Source: Prevotellaceae bacterium UBA4301 (lineage in GTDB: Bacteria > Bacteroidota > Bacteroidia > Bacteroidales > Bacteroidaceae). Taken from it: a stretch of DNA of 64,000 nt. Positions 28,110-36,947 of the stretch are shown here, in pieces. How positions within the stretch are numbered: the stretch's first letter is position 1; each line of letters begins with the position of its first letter. Both the position numbers and the translations under genes were made by a program. Where the stretch lies: positions 61,821 to 125,820 of the forward strand of contig DGUV01000045.1 in NCBI GenBank assembly GCA_002395775.1, read 5' to 3'. Under the pieces are notes generated by a model that worked only from the letters and a program-made list of their open reading frames with translations, made no database searches and had not been told where the DNA came from.

Positions 28110-28410
28110 TGATATTGTCAAGTACAATGGGAACATCTACCAGATTGTAGGACTCAAGATGAATAAACAAAATCTCATCTACGATGTCAAATGTCTGAAG
28201 AACAACTTCCCCGATGAGCCTGTTGTATCATCCATCGGCTCTTGCGCACAAGACAAAATGGAGTTGGTGGATTTCAATGAGCCGACCGAAAAGCAGCAAT
28301 GGATTGAGAAGGCTTGCAGTTGGCTGTTAAACAACATCAGGTATTATGCGACAAATGCACTTGGAGCGGAATACCTAATTGAGGACTTCAAGAAGCACAT
28401 GGAGGACTGA
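28087..28410 (+). CDS. Early hypothetical protein (107 aa)
   Basis: The N-terminal half (FKIDDIVKYNGNIYQIVGL) looks like a small SH3-like beta barrel; the C-terminal half is helical. It ends HMED with a GGAGG built into the final codons, which serves as ribosome binding site for the next gene. Confidence 0.6.
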   Translation: MKQKFKIDDIVKYNGNIYQIVGLKMNKQNLIYDVKCLKNNFPDEPVVSSIGSCAQDKMELVDFNEPTEKQQWIEKACSWLLNNIRYYATNALGAEYLIEDFKKHMED

Positions 28411-28413
28411 CCA

Positions 28414-28662
28414 ATGCCTTTGAATGAAAGAATGTTGCCGTTGGGCAAGACGAAGACGGTACGCACGGGCGACTGGCTCTACACGCTGGAAGTGGTGGAC
28501 TGGAACGACAAGTCGAAGTGCAACGTGTGGCAGGAGAAGTCCAAGCGGTACTCACCCGCACAAAGTATCAACACCTATCAACTTGTGGAAGCCATGAAGG
28601 AAAACGACGAATGGGAACACGCGAGGAGGATGGCAAAACGAATAAAAGAAAAGGAGGAATAA
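28414..28662 (+). CDS. Early hypothetical protein (82 aa)
   Basis: Start ATG 28414, 8 bases after GGAGG. Short beta segment (TGDWLYTLEVVDW), then a charged helix ending KEKEE. The terminal AAGGAGGAA codons form the ribosome binding site of the next gene. Function unknown. Confidence 0.6.
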   Translation: MPLNERMLPLGKTKTVRTGDWLYTLEVVDWNDKSKCNVWQEKSKRYSPAQSINTYQLVEAMKENDEWEHARRMAKRIKEKEE

Positions 28663-28664
28663 CT

Positions 28665-29012
28665 ATGAACATCATCAATTTCTTTAAGTCGCTGAAAAGG
28701 AAGCGCGAGGCAAAATGCGAGGGCGTTCCGTATCAGAAGCGCATGTGGTACAATTACCGGGCCATGCTGCCAAAAGACACCCTTGCCGAAAAATCCTTCA
28801 TTGAAATCTTTGATGCGGATGGTCGTTATATCAACTGCCCCGGCATTGGTGGCACTGTTATATACAACGACAAAGGGCGAAGATACTTGTATGAGGTTAT
28901 CGGGTTCGATAACGATTCATGGAACCGCGATTGGTTGTATGAGGGCGATTGGATTAACCCGATTGTGAGATATGTCGGAAAACAGAAGGAGGAAACGCAT
29001 GACCAAGAATGA
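28665..29012 (+). CDS. Early hypothetical protein (115 aa)
   Basis: Start ATG 28665 chosen because AAGGAGGA lies 8 bases upstream and overlap with the previous gene is avoided. A basic N-terminal helix (NFFKSLKRKRE) precedes a beta-rich domain with GDWINPIVRYVG near the end. It overlaps the next gene by 14 bases. Confidence 0.6.
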   Translation: MNIINFFKSLKRKREAKCEGVPYQKRMWYNYRAMLPKDTLAEKSFIEIFDADGRYINCPGIGGTVIYNDKGRRYLYEVIGFDNDSWNRDWLYEGDWINPIVRYVGKQKEETHDQE

Positions 29013-29205
29013 AGAAACCATCCTGTACAACCTTGTCAAGACGTTGCAGGAATATGAAAATGACTGCATTAGGCAGATAGCATTTATGAACGAACATAAG
29101 TTTGAGATTGAGCGCGAAGCCGTCCGATATAAGCAACTGGCGTACAACCATAGTTGGCTGGAGGTGGCAAGAGTTATTGATAAAATCAAAAAGTTGGAGG
29201 AATAG
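28999..29205 (+). CDS. Small coiled-coil early protein (68 aa)
   Basis: Almost entirely charged helix, so a dimerising coiled coil is likely. Start ATG 28999 is 8 bases after GGAGG inside the preceding gene. Function unknown. Confidence 0.55.
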   Translation: MTKNEETILYNLVKTLQEYENDCIRQIAFMNEHKFEIEREAVRYKQLAYNHSWLEVARVIDKIKKLEE

Positions 29206-29208
29206 TGT

Positions 29209-29334
29209 ATGGAGTATTGTGAATTTTTTTTCGGAAATTTTTGGCACTGGATTGGTGGCTTGTTTTACCTCGCCGTAATATTCAATGTTCCATTGATATG
29301 GATAGGGAAATCGAAAAAGAGCAAGGAGGAATAA
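29209..29334 (+). CDS. Single-pass membrane peptide (41 aa)
   Basis: Aromatic N-terminus (MEYCEFFFGNFWHW), then one membrane span (about 15-32) and a lysine-rich tail ending KSKEE. GGAGG precedes the ATG, and the tail codons supply GGAGG for the next gene. Small early membrane peptides can act on host envelope or exclude superinfection; that is speculation here. Confidence 0.5.
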   Translation: MEYCEFFFGNFWHWIGGLFYLAVIFNVPLIWIGKSKKSKEE

Positions 29335-29336
29335 CT

Positions 29337-29534
29337 ATGGCAAGAACTGAGACATTCTATTTCGACAACTTCGACAACTGCGTGGAACTGCATCGCCACG
29401 ACCGCACGACGGCTAACAGATTGGCTGATAACAAGGGACAGGCTCTCGGTACGTTCATCGCCATGCTGGTGAATGAACTGGACCGCCTCGGAAATGGTGA
29501 GGCGTTAAGTGTGACAATAACAAAAGGATTGTGA
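29337..29534 (+). CDS. Early hypothetical protein (65 aa)
   Basis: Start ATG 29337 after AAGGAGGA. The FYFDNFDNCVELHRHDRTTA opening and an AMLVNELDRL helix suggest a compact alpha/beta fold. No family recognised. Confidence 0.55.
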   Translation: MARTETFYFDNFDNCVELHRHDRTTANRLADNKGQALGTFIAMLVNELDRLGNGEALSVTITKGL

Positions 29535-29537
29535 ACT

Positions 29538-29693
29538 ATGGCATTACGCACATTTATGATTCAGGAGGCTATCTGCTGCCTTCAAGAAGCAGCGGATAAT
29601 CTAAAGAGACCTCCAGTCCACATGTTCGACCAGTATAATGCTGTAGAGAAGATTATTGAAGAATTAAGAAATGAACTGCGAAAGGAGGAATGA
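29538..29693 (+). CDS. Small helical early protein (51 aa)
   Basis: Two amphipathic helices separated by a PPVH turn. It ends in RKEE with AAGGAGGAA serving as binding site for the next start, 3 bases after its stop. Function unknown. Confidence 0.5.
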   Translation: MALRTFMIQEAICCLQEAADNLKRPPVHMFDQYNAVEKIIEELRNELRKEE

Positions 29694-29696
29694 CCT

Positions 29697-29984
29697 ATGA
29701 GTTATATTGCAAGACAGCCTAACGGACTGCTGTGCCGGTTCTCAACTATGGTGGAAGCCCTGTCGCGCCTGTTCCCCGACGTCGGCTTTGCCTATGCCGC
29801 CGCCGACGAGGACAAAGGGGCGCGGACCATCAAGGGAGTGTTCCGCGACGGCGCATTCGACGGCACCGAGGAGCACCGCACACCAGCTGCCTTCGACATC
29901 TGCTGGGAACTGTTCCCTGAGAGCAAGGCGGAGTGGCATCAGCTGCCCGGCGGAATGTGGGAATTGAACGAGGAGGAGGACTGA
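29697..29984 (+). CDS. Early hypothetical protein (95 aa), small Bacteroidota phage family
   Basis: The opening MSYIARQPNGLLCRFSTMV is a phrase I associate with a widespread small Bacteroidota phage/prophage family of unknown function. C-terminus is acidic (NEEED). GGAGG precedes the next gene within these codons. Confidence 0.6.
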   Translation: MSYIARQPNGLLCRFSTMVEALSRLFPDVGFAYAAADEDKGARTIKGVFRDGAFDGTEEHRTPAAFDICWELFPESKAEWHQLPGGMWELNEEED

Positions 29985-29987
29985 GCA

Positions 29988-30443
29988 ATGAAAGCAAACG
30001 AATTGATGACTGGATTCCTTGCGTATTTCAACTGCTTCGACGGAAGCAAGATTGTTGTGCGCGTGACTGGCTTCAAGGACGGAATCGTGTATGGCGATTC
30101 GGAGAAGGGTTCGCATTGGTGTAATATTACGAATGCAGAGCCTATCCCCCTCACGCCGGAGATTCTTGCAAGATTGGGCTGCTTCACGGTTGAGGAAGTG
30201 CCGAAATACGACGACACCTATACGGATGACGAATATACTGCCACGATGAAATTCACTGATGCCAGGAAGTGTGAGGTGGAAATCCAATACAATACATATT
30301 GGAAAAAATTGAGGGCGTTCAATTTCGACCCTCGCAATAGACTTCAGTTTACCAGTATAGAAACGCATATTGAGTATGTTCACGAGTTGCAGCATATACT
30401 AAGAGTGCTAAAAGTTGATAAAGAGTTAGAACTGTTAAATTAA
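29988..30443 (+). CDS. Early hypothetical protein (151 aa), paralogue of the gene at 30781
   Basis: The N-terminal KANELMTG segment, a central IPLTPEILARLGC and a C-terminal VHELQHILRVL match in order with the product of 30781-31221 (MIGDYL, ITPETLRAFGF, SELQHFFYEY). This architecture is frequent in Bacteroidota phages. It probably folds as a beta-barrel domain plus helical hairpin. Function unknown. Confidence 0.65.
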   Translation: MKANELMTGFLAYFNCFDGSKIVVRVTGFKDGIVYGDSEKGSHWCNITNAEPIPLTPEILARLGCFTVEEVPKYDDTYTDDEYTATMKFTDARKCEVEIQYNTYWKKLRAFNFDPRNRLQFTSIETHIEYVHELQHILRVLKVDKELELLN

Positions 30444-30457
30444 AGGAGAACCGCCCC

Positions 30458-30766
30458 ATGAACAATGCAAATAAGTACTCATTACAGAAAGCAAAGTCGC
30501 TTGACGATTTGGCTACACGTATTTGCGGCTTTGGCTATTACACCCATCACAATGACGACCGCGACCACCCCATCCCCAAGGAGGCTGTGAAGGAATACAT
30601 GGAAGTGGGTGCTGCGTTCCAGATGAAGGAAACAGAACCAAAACTGCAAAAACTGAAGAGGTTGGCAGATGCGATGTACACGGCAGCACAGCTCCTGACT
30701 ACCGACGCTTCGCATCTACGAAAGGCGATGGAGGAATATCATCAATTTATCATCTACGAATTATAA
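30458..30766 (+). CDS. Early hypothetical protein (102 aa)
   Basis: Helical protein with a His-rich loop (YYTHHNDDRDH) that could bind metal. Preceded by AAAGGAG 10 bases upstream of the ATG. No family recognised. Confidence 0.55.
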   Translation: MNNANKYSLQKAKSLDDLATRICGFGYYTHHNDDRDHPIPKEAVKEYMEVGAAFQMKETEPKLQKLKRLADAMYTAAQLLTTDASHLRKAMEEYHQFIIYEL

Positions 30767-30780
30767 CGGGAGAACTGACT

Positions 30781-31221
30781 ATGCTGAAACCACAAGACAT
30801 AATGATTGGCGACTACCTGCTGGCTGACGGGAAGGTGATACAGGTGGCAGCTGTGCATCAGAAGAAGGTGGGCTATCACGAGCGTCACGACAGACTGACG
30901 TGGGTACGTCTCGACCAACTGGAGTATATCAAGATTACGCCTGAGACGCTGCGGGCTTTCGGGTTTGAGAAGAAGGAAGAATGGGATGATTGGGACTACG
31001 AAAATGCGTGGGAGTTCAGCACCGATACGCTTACCTATGAAGAGGGAAGCCCATTCGCCCTGTCATGGAATGGAGAAGAAGACGAAAGGAGTTACAGAGT
31101 CGTTACTCGCGGCTATGGAGAAACTGCGTTCTTCCCACACGATGCCATCAGCGAATTACAGCATTTCTTCTATGAGTACACAGGCGGGAACGTGATGCCG
31201 ATAAAGTATGTTAAACCATAA
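30781..31221 (+). CDS. Early hypothetical protein (146 aa), paralogue of the gene at 29988
   Basis: Shares three ordered motifs with 29988-30443: an N-terminal IMIGDYLL, a middle ITPETLRAFGF and a C-terminal ISELQHFFYEY. The middle acidic stretch (KKEEWDDWDYENAWE) is specific to this copy. Two copies within 1.3 kb point to duplication. Confidence 0.65.
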   Translation: MLKPQDIMIGDYLLADGKVIQVAAVHQKKVGYHERHDRLTWVRLDQLEYIKITPETLRAFGFEKKEEWDDWDYENAWEFSTDTLTYEEGSPFALSWNGEEDERSYRVVTRGYGETAFFPHDAISELQHFFYEYTGGNVMPIKYVKP

Positions 31222-31232
31222 AATACAACCCT

Positions 31233-31490
31233 ATGTTTACAAAAGTGCAAATTTATAGCGGGCGGGAAGAATGCTGCTTCGACGATATAAGGAAAAGCAA
31301 GAAGCCGGAAATTCTCATCAATACTGAACAGATAACTTCACTTGGTCCAATAACCGATTGGGGATTCTGTGAAGGACATGAGGATTATCCTTATAGAGTT
31401 CTGAAAATGACAGGTGGCAAAAGTTATCTATGCGTGGCGGAAAGTGCCAACGAATTAGAAATGGAATTACTAAAACAAAAGGAGAAATAA
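31233..31490 (+). CDS. Early hypothetical protein (85 aa)
   Basis: Beta-rich start with a CC pair (REECCFDD), then ITSLGPI and a C-terminal helix ending LLKQKEK. The AAAGGAG in its last codons precedes the next gene. No family recognised. Confidence 0.55.
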   Translation: MFTKVQIYSGREECCFDDIRKSKKPEILINTEQITSLGPITDWGFCEGHEDYPYRVLKMTGGKSYLCVAESANELEMELLKQKEK

Positions 31491-31494
31491 CATT

Positions 31495-31944
31495 ATGCCA
31501 GACATCATCAAGAGAACAATCAAATTTCGCGGATTCAACCGCAAAAACAACCAGTGGATCTACGGCTTCTACCTGCAGAACCGTGGCGCCCATTTCGTTT
31601 GTCCCGACGAGCTCGCCACGGGAAGGTCGTGGGAAGACTATGAGATTGATCCCGAAACGCTGGGGCAGTACACTGGGTTGACAACGGGATGGGGAGATGA
31701 GGTGTACGAGGGAGATATTATTGGTATCGATGGCTCACCTGAGTTGGGTATAAGACTCGTGGTGTTCTATGAGGAATCTTTCAATGTAGCCACTTGTCAA
31801 GATTACAGTTATCTACTAAAAGGCGTTCACCCCTACTTTAATGACTATACACACATGACTTGCCTGAACGAGTGGTCAAGCACAGGGCTGGTTCGTGTTA
31901 TTGGAAACATCCACGAAAATCCGGAACAATTAATCGAAAAATAA
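31495..31944 (+). CDS. YopX family protein (149 aa)
   Basis: Ordered YopX motifs: IKFRGFNRKNNQWIYGFY at the start, LGQYTGL, DEVYEGDIIGI and the terminal VIGNIHENPEQL. YopX proteins are frequent in phages and mobile elements; their biochemical role is not established. A second, shorter YopX lies at 37800-38192. Confidence 0.85.
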   Translation: MPDIIKRTIKFRGFNRKNNQWIYGFYLQNRGAHFVCPDELATGRSWEDYEIDPETLGQYTGLTTGWGDEVYEGDIIGIDGSPELGIRLVVFYEESFNVATCQDYSYLLKGVHPYFNDYTHMTCLNEWSSTGLVRVIGNIHENPEQLIEK

Positions 31945-31951
31945 AATAATT

Positions 31952-32392
31952 ATGGCAAGAGTATTTAAGTTTATGGCAGGCGATCTGGTGCGCCTGAAAG
32001 AAAGTGACGGAACACTTACGGCACTAATCGAGAATGGCAGAAAGGAATATAGGGAACATCTGACCGTCGTGTTCTGCTACTGGAATGGCTATTGTTGTTG
32101 CTATGTAGTCAACACAGGCGCTGACGACATCTGCTTAATCTGTGATGAAGACTCATTGGAACTGGAAGAAAGACCGACTATGCCACCAGAAGAAGTACAG
32201 CCGGAGTGTGCCAAGGAGAGCTACTTCCTCGGCTACGTCTTTCGCATTAAAAATCGCCTCGTGGCAGCAGAGGGACTGGAGAAAGCCATCAAACTGTTCC
32301 GTAGTCATCCGTCGCATCAATTCGATACCATTGATGCCATCACCTTGCTGGCCCGAGACCTCGCACTGATACAGAACGGAAAGGAGGAATAA
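31952..32392 (+). CDS. Early hypothetical protein (146 aa)
   Basis: N-terminal barrel-like half (MAGDLVRLKESDGTL), a Cys-rich strand (CYWNGYCCCYVV) and a helical C-terminal half ending in NGKEE, whose codons provide GGAGG for the next start. Function unknown. Confidence 0.6.
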   Translation: MARVFKFMAGDLVRLKESDGTLTALIENGRKEYREHLTVVFCYWNGYCCCYVVNTGADDICLICDEDSLELEERPTMPPEEVQPECAKESYFLGYVFRIKNRLVAAEGLEKAIKLFRSHPSHQFDTIDAITLLARDLALIQNGKEE

Positions 32393-32396
32393 CCCT

Positions 32397-33203
32397 ATGA
32401 TACAAGACTTGACACGCACGGACTTGGTGCGCCTGATTCGCGGATGCGAGCCGGGCATGGAACACGTCGGTATGCTGCAGCAACATGGCCTGGGCATGTA
32501 TGTCGGCGGCATGAACGACCATTGGGAATGGACGGATAAGGAGAGTGACCACTGGAATGATGTCAGCGAAGAAGAACTGTGGCAACTCTACCTCACCATC
32601 ACCAACGATGACCGCGACGAATATGCACCGCCGCAGGTGTATGTCGTGATGCAGGGCGACGAGTATGACAAGGAACCGAAGGCTATCTTCACCGCCGAAG
32701 CCGCTGCCGAGCGGTACAAGGATGCGGAAGGCGATGTGGAATTGCTGATAGAGCCCTTCGACCTCAATCCGCATTTCGAGGAGCGCGAAAAGGTGTGGAA
32801 GGCTTCTCTATGTCCTGCAACGATGGAACTGGAACTGTCTCCGCTATGGGGCGATGAGCACTTGATTGGGTACATACGGCGTTACGGCGACTGGCTTGTC
32901 GCATGGTTCATGGCTACAAATCGCAGGGAGGCAACTGCAAAGGCTAATGAGGTGTTCGGCACCGTCACACGCGGCAGGGAGCAAGGCAAGTTCTGCTACC
33001 TCAATCAGGAAATATACCTGCCCGACCGACAGTACCCCTACACCAAGAAGTACCCGTACTACGACGTGGCAAGCGGAAAGATAGTCATGGGCGACTTCGG
33101 TGCCGTGCTTATCCCGAAGAGTGAGGCCCTCCTGCCCGACGGCACACCGAACCCCGACCTCTTTATCCTGCTCGACCGACACTTTGTGGAACGAAAAGAC
33201 TAA
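32397..33203 (+). CDS. Early two-domain hypothetical protein (268 aa)
   Basis: Residues 1-70 (LTRTDLVRLIRGCEP ... MYVGGMNDHWEW ... LSEEELWQLYLTI pattern) match a stand-alone small phage family I recognise by phrase only. Residues about 78-268 form a separate domain with mixed alpha/beta sequence. The gene therefore looks like a fusion of two early-gene families. Function unknown. Confidence 0.6.
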   Translation: MIQDLTRTDLVRLIRGCEPGMEHVGMLQQHGLGMYVGGMNDHWEWTDKESDHWNDVSEEELWQLYLTITNDDRDEYAPPQVYVVMQGDEYDKEPKAIFTAEAAAERYKDAEGDVELLIEPFDLNPHFEEREKVWKASLCPATMELELSPLWGDEHLIGYIRRYGDWLVAWFMATNRREATAKANEVFGTVTRGREQGKFCYLNQEIYLPDRQYPYTKKYPYYDVASGKIVMGDFGAVLIPKSEALLPDGTPNPDLFILLDRHFVERKD

Positions 33204-33208
33204 GCCTT

Positions 33209-33682
33209 ATGAAGACAATTCCCATGAATGCCACAAACGGCGAGACGTTTCCGCGCATCTGGAAGACGGCACAGCATGGCACGTTCGACGGGCTCAACCC
33301 CGACGACCCTTACCTGGAGCAGTGCCGTTGGTGGCTCGAACGATTTGAGTGCATCGTCATCTTCACTCGCGACGTTGGCTACCACACGTCAGGATGGTGG
33401 AAGAACCCAGACTACGAACGGTGCTATCACCTCTCCATATCCTTCCCCGGTGGCATGAAACGCTCACGTCTGGAGTTTGTCATCAAGCAACTCTTTGGCG
33501 ACGACCGACGGTGGCTATGGTGCGAGGGACCATATTCGGATGTTGGCCGACAGTGTGGCGTGTTCCACTACCGCCTGTTCTGCGACCCTGCGTGGAAACC
33601 ACTGAAACCCCGTGGCGAAGTCTATACGCGAGAGTTTACAGAAGCAGGCTGGAAGAGCTTTTCCGAATTGCATCAATTATAA
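33209..33682 (+). CDS. Early hypothetical protein (157 aa)
   Basis: Trp-rich (at least ten Trp), with a WWLERFECIVIFTRDVGYH core and an ISFPGG loop. It precedes the first radical SAM gene by 23 bases and may belong to the same functional group. No family recognised. Confidence 0.6.
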   Translation: MKTIPMNATNGETFPRIWKTAQHGTFDGLNPDDPYLEQCRWWLERFECIVIFTRDVGYHTSGWWKNPDYERCYHLSISFPGGMKRSRLEFVIKQLFGDDRRWLWCEGPYSDVGRQCGVFHYRLFCDPAWKPLKPRGEVYTREFTEAGWKSFSELHQL

Positions 33683-33705
33683 AACAAAACTCACGAATAA
33701 GACCT

Positions 33706-34590
33706 ATGACACCAGACATCATCATCAAAGGCAAGGCCCTCTACACCACGAAGGGGGCGGCACGGGAGTACGGACGCATAGGCTGCAACTTCTACACGGG
33801 TTGTCCCCATGAATGCACCTATTGTTACTTGAAGCGAGGTGCGCCATCGAAGCAGCTGGGCGGGAATAAGGTGCGGCTAAAGGCGTGCTTCAAGAACGAA
33901 CAACATGCCGCCGAAATTCTGCTGAACGAAATGGACAAGCATCTGGAGGCTTGCCGCAAGCATGGAATCTTTTTATCATTTACCACAGATCCGATGATAG
34001 AAGAAACACGTCGCCTGACTGTCTCGGCAATTTATGATGCCATACCCCGAATTATTCCCGTATGGGTGCTAACGAAGGATGCCACTTTTATCCACGACGT
34101 GCCCATAATGACAGCTCTTAATAATATCTATCGGGACAAACGGCCAAGCATCCACTTCGGTTTCACGCTCACAGGTCACGACGAGATGGAACCGCGTGCG
34201 AGCACCAACGACAACCGAATCATGGCGATGCGACGGATGAACCTTATGGGTTTCTCCACCTTCGCCAGCATCGAGCCTGTCATCACATGGGAGGCAGCCT
34301 GGAGGTTGGTACGCCAGACGCTCCCGTGGTGCGACCACTACAAGCTCGGACTGCGCAGCGGTGCGAAGAAGGACTACTACGACATCGCTGAGAGCGGTGC
34401 TGCCATCGAGCGCATTGTGCGGCTGGTGGAATGCTTCGGCAAGACCATCTACCTGAAGGAGAGCACCCGCCGACTGCTGCAACAATACTTCCAGCCTGGT
34501 GCCTACGAAGCCTTCCTCTCGCACACCGTGGATATGGATGGGAAGCGGATTGAATTGCAAACACGAATTACTCACGAATTGAACGAATAA
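33706..34590 (+). CDS. Radical SAM protein 1, photolyase/SPL-like phage type (294 aa)
   Basis: Start ATG 33706 is chosen over a long upstream frame that merely overlaps the previous gene. The [4Fe-4S] motif C33-x3-C37-x2-C40 in GCPHECTYCY and the downstream TTDPMIEE, VLTKD and FASIEPV strands follow the spore-photoproduct-lyase-like branch of radical SAM proteins. Such enzymes make a 5'-deoxyadenosyl radical from S-adenosylmethionine. A nucleic acid substrate is likely by family but is not proven. First of three radical SAM genes in this operon. Confidence 0.85.
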   Translation: MTPDIIIKGKALYTTKGAAREYGRIGCNFYTGCPHECTYCYLKRGAPSKQLGGNKVRLKACFKNEQHAAEILLNEMDKHLEACRKHGIFLSFTTDPMIEETRRLTVSAIYDAIPRIIPVWVLTKDATFIHDVPIMTALNNIYRDKRPSIHFGFTLTGHDEMEPRASTNDNRIMAMRRMNLMGFSTFASIEPVITWEAAWRLVRQTLPWCDHYKLGLRSGAKKDYYDIAESGAAIERIVRLVECFGKTIYLKESTRRLLQQYFQPGAYEAFLSHTVDMDGKRIELQTRITHELNE

Positions 34591-34593
34591 ACT

Positions 34594-35037
34594 ATGGCAG
34601 AAATCATTAACATCCCCAACCTCGGCGAGGCAAGGCTTCCGCTGAATGAGTACGACAAGATGCGAGACCGCATCCGGGAACTGGAGGAGGAAAACAAACG
34701 GCTGACGGAGATGCTCGACCATGTTTGCGACGAGAACAAGGTGCGGGTGCGTCGGCAGATCATCAGGACGACAGAACTGACCTTCAATCCCCGTGCCTGC
34801 GGTATGCAGGAAATCATCGAGGACAAAATGGTGAACATGGAGGACATCACCGATGAACTGGACGAGAAACTCCGTGCTCTCGAAAAGGAGTGCAAGGAGA
34901 AGTGCGAGGCATTGGAAAGTGAGAACAAGAGTCTCAATAAGGCACTCGAACAATGTCAGTTCATGAAAATAGAACTGGCGCAAGCAGTGGACCGTCTGAA
35001 ACAGCGCGGATGGTGGAGCAGGTTGTGGAACAGATAA
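34594..35037 (+). CDS. Coiled-coil early protein (147 aa)
   Basis: Two long heptad helices (about 20-50 and 90-135) flank a short TELTFNPRACG segment. The C-terminus is basic and Trp-rich (RGWWSRLWNR). It sits between a radical SAM gene and the ASCH gene. Function unknown. Confidence 0.6.
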   Translation: MAEIINIPNLGEARLPLNEYDKMRDRIRELEEENKRLTEMLDHVCDENKVRVRRQIIRTTELTFNPRACGMQEIIEDKMVNMEDITDELDEKLRALEKECKEKCEALESENKSLNKALEQCQFMKIELAQAVDRLKQRGWWSRLWNR

Positions 35038-35051
35038 AACCTACAAGCATT

Positions 35052-35762
35052 ATGAAGAAGATAATGTTCAAAGACCGCTACGGACTGACGAATGCGGTGC
35101 TGGAAAAGAGGAAGACGATGACGCGGAGGGTGGAGCGTATAGACTTCTATCCAGGCAGTACGGAAGAACAAATAGAGAAGTTCTGCAAGCGCAGGGTGAC
35201 AGACACAAAGGGGAGACAAGTGTGGGAGGGCTTTGATAACAAGGGAAATTGGATCGCTCAACTTATCTCTCACTATGCGATTGGCGAAGAGGTGGCAGTG
35301 GCGCAGTCGTACGGATCTATTGTGGAGCAAGACCCAGAAAACGATTACGGCAACTACTACGTCAAGCAGTTCCGTTACGCTCCCGGCTGGACGAACAAGA
35401 TGTTTGTCCGCGCCGACCTCATGCCCCATCGCATCCGCATCACCGGCATCCGCGTGGAACGGTTGCAGAACATCAGCGACGAGGACTGTGCAAGGGAGGG
35501 GATTGTTCCTGCCGTTTTCCGGCAATGGCACAAACAGGCGTTGACCGACTTCTCGCCACAGAAATACACAGATCACCGCGTTTGGACACTGGAGAAATTC
35601 AGAGATGGTATCGAAAACCCCTGGGAAGGCAGTGAGCCAGGCGAATATATGGCAGAGACGGCACAAGTGGCCTTCGCCGTACTCATCAACAAGATAAGCG
35701 GAAAGGGCACATGGGAGCGGAACCCGTGGGTGTTCGTCTATGAGTTTGAACTGGTGAAATAA
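35052..35762 (+). CDS. ASCH-domain protein (236 aa)
   Basis: Start ATG 35052 is chosen because upstream codons overlap the coiled-coil gene. The N-terminal VLEKRKTMTRR matches the ASCH signature (KTMTRR), followed by GEEVAVAQ and the RIRITGIRVERLQNISDED strand-helix unit of the PUA-like fold. ASCH proteins bind RNA or modified nucleosides. In phages they often occur near DNA modification genes, as here beside radical SAM enzymes and a methyltransferase. Confidence 0.8.
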   Translation: MKKIMFKDRYGLTNAVLEKRKTMTRRVERIDFYPGSTEEQIEKFCKRRVTDTKGRQVWEGFDNKGNWIAQLISHYAIGEEVAVAQSYGSIVEQDPENDYGNYYVKQFRYAPGWTNKMFVRADLMPHRIRITGIRVERLQNISDEDCAREGIVPAVFRQWHKQALTDFSPQKYTDHRVWTLEKFRDGIENPWEGSEPGEYMAETAQVAFAVLINKISGKGTWERNPWVFVYEFELVK

Positions 35763-35789
35763 AACAACGAATTAAAACGAAAAAGAACT

Positions 35790-36581
35790 ATGCTCATAAA
35801 ACTCACAAGCAAATGCACAATGATGTGTCCGCACTGCATGGAGGACGCACAGCCCGAAGGTCTGATGATGACGCTCGACACGTTCAAGCAGGCCGTGAGG
35901 TTCGGCACATACATCGGCAACGGACACTTCGTCTTGTCGGGCGGCGAACCGACGGAGAACGAGCACATCGTGGAAATGTGCGAATGGCTCGACATAGCTA
36001 CAAGCTGCAACTTCACCATCGTGTCAAACGGCATGTGGCTGAAGGACGAGACGAAACGGCAGCGCATGGACTGGATTACTCGGCTGCACCACTACCTCGG
36101 TATGCAGGTCTATACGCACCGACAGTGGTACCGGGACTACGACTACGTGGTGAGCCACCGCCACGAATACGAGCAGTACCGCAAGGTTATCGTGGACATC
36201 GACGACACTATCTTCATGCAGGACCTCGGACGGGCGCGAACCAACCCCGAAGCACAGCGCGAGGTGGAGCGCAACCCGCACTTCATGTCGTGCCTGGTCT
36301 CCACGCTGACGGCCATCCAGATAGCCGAGCCGCAGATGTTCGGCATTACGATGATGCTGCACCGCAAGTTCTGCAAGCCGTCGGTCGATTGCGAGGGCAA
36401 CGTCCACATGTCCGAGAGCCGTCTATGCCCATCGGTGGGCAACGTGAACACCGACAACTTCGCCGACATCTGGCAGCGGATGCGAGCTTTCCGTCCGTGC
36501 GGCCACTGCAAGCAGTACAAGAAATTCATGGAAAGCGAGCGCCCCGACATCGCCGCCGCAAGGAGGGTGATGGGAGTGTGA
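35790..36581 (+). CDS. Radical SAM protein 2 with C-terminal Cys cluster (263 aa)
   Basis: C9-x3-C13-x2-C16 (CTMMCPHC) begins almost at the N-terminus, then the SAM-binding GGEPT at about 50-54. The C-terminal part has further cysteines (C-x9-C ... CGHC at about 213-244), resembling a SPASM/twitch auxiliary cluster. SPASM enzymes usually modify peptides, so a peptide substrate such as one of the neighbouring small Cys-rich products is conceivable. Substrate unknown. Confidence 0.85.
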   Translation: MLIKLTSKCTMMCPHCMEDAQPEGLMMTLDTFKQAVRFGTYIGNGHFVLSGGEPTENEHIVEMCEWLDIATSCNFTIVSNGMWLKDETKRQRMDWITRLHHYLGMQVYTHRQWYRDYDYVVSHRHEYEQYRKVIVDIDDTIFMQDLGRARTNPEAQREVERNPHFMSCLVSTLTAIQIAEPQMFGITMMLHRKFCKPSVDCEGNVHMSESRLCPSVGNVNTDNFADIWQRMRAFRPCGHCKQYKKFMESERPDIAAARRVMGV

Positions 36582-36602
36582 ATAATGTAACGAATAGAAC
36601 CT

Positions 36603-36947
36603 ATGAAAGAATCAAAATCAGTGAAGTGTGGCATGGGCATCGCCCAGGCTTACCACGAAATTATGAAGGTGGACGAGCCGACCTTCTGCAACTTCAATGG
36701 CGTGTACCTCTACGGCGGTTGCAAGACACCGCCACATGAGTGCGCCGATAAACAGACGATGCGCACGATGCTTGCAGGGATGGCATTGCCCAAGTGCATC
36801 GAGACCGTCAACCAGGTGCTGCTCGCCGGTGGCAAGGTGGAAGCCAAGACCACCGCAGAGGCAGCCGCACAAATGGCAGTGACATTCACCGACGCATTGC
36901 TGAGGGAACTGAACAAGGAGAAGGAAGGAGAAACAAGTCATGAATAA
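36603..36947 (+). CDS. Small Cys-containing early protein (114 aa)
   Basis: N-terminal half holds C9, C29, C40 and C47 around GVYLYGGCKTPPHEC; the second half is helical (TTAEAAAQMAVTFTDALL). It lies 22 bases after radical SAM 2 and is a possible partner or substrate, which is inference from position. Overlaps the next gene by 8 bases. Confidence 0.55.
   Translation: MKESKSVKCGMGIAQAYHEIMKVDEPTFCNFNGVYLYGGCKTPPHECADKQTMRTMLAGMALPKCIETVNQVLLAGGKVEAKTTAEAAAQMAVTFTDALLRELNKEKEGETSHE

Noticed and set aside
34953..35051. N-terminal extension of the ASCH gene
   Set aside because: It overlaps the coiled-coil gene in another frame; ATG 35052 gives the usual domain start.
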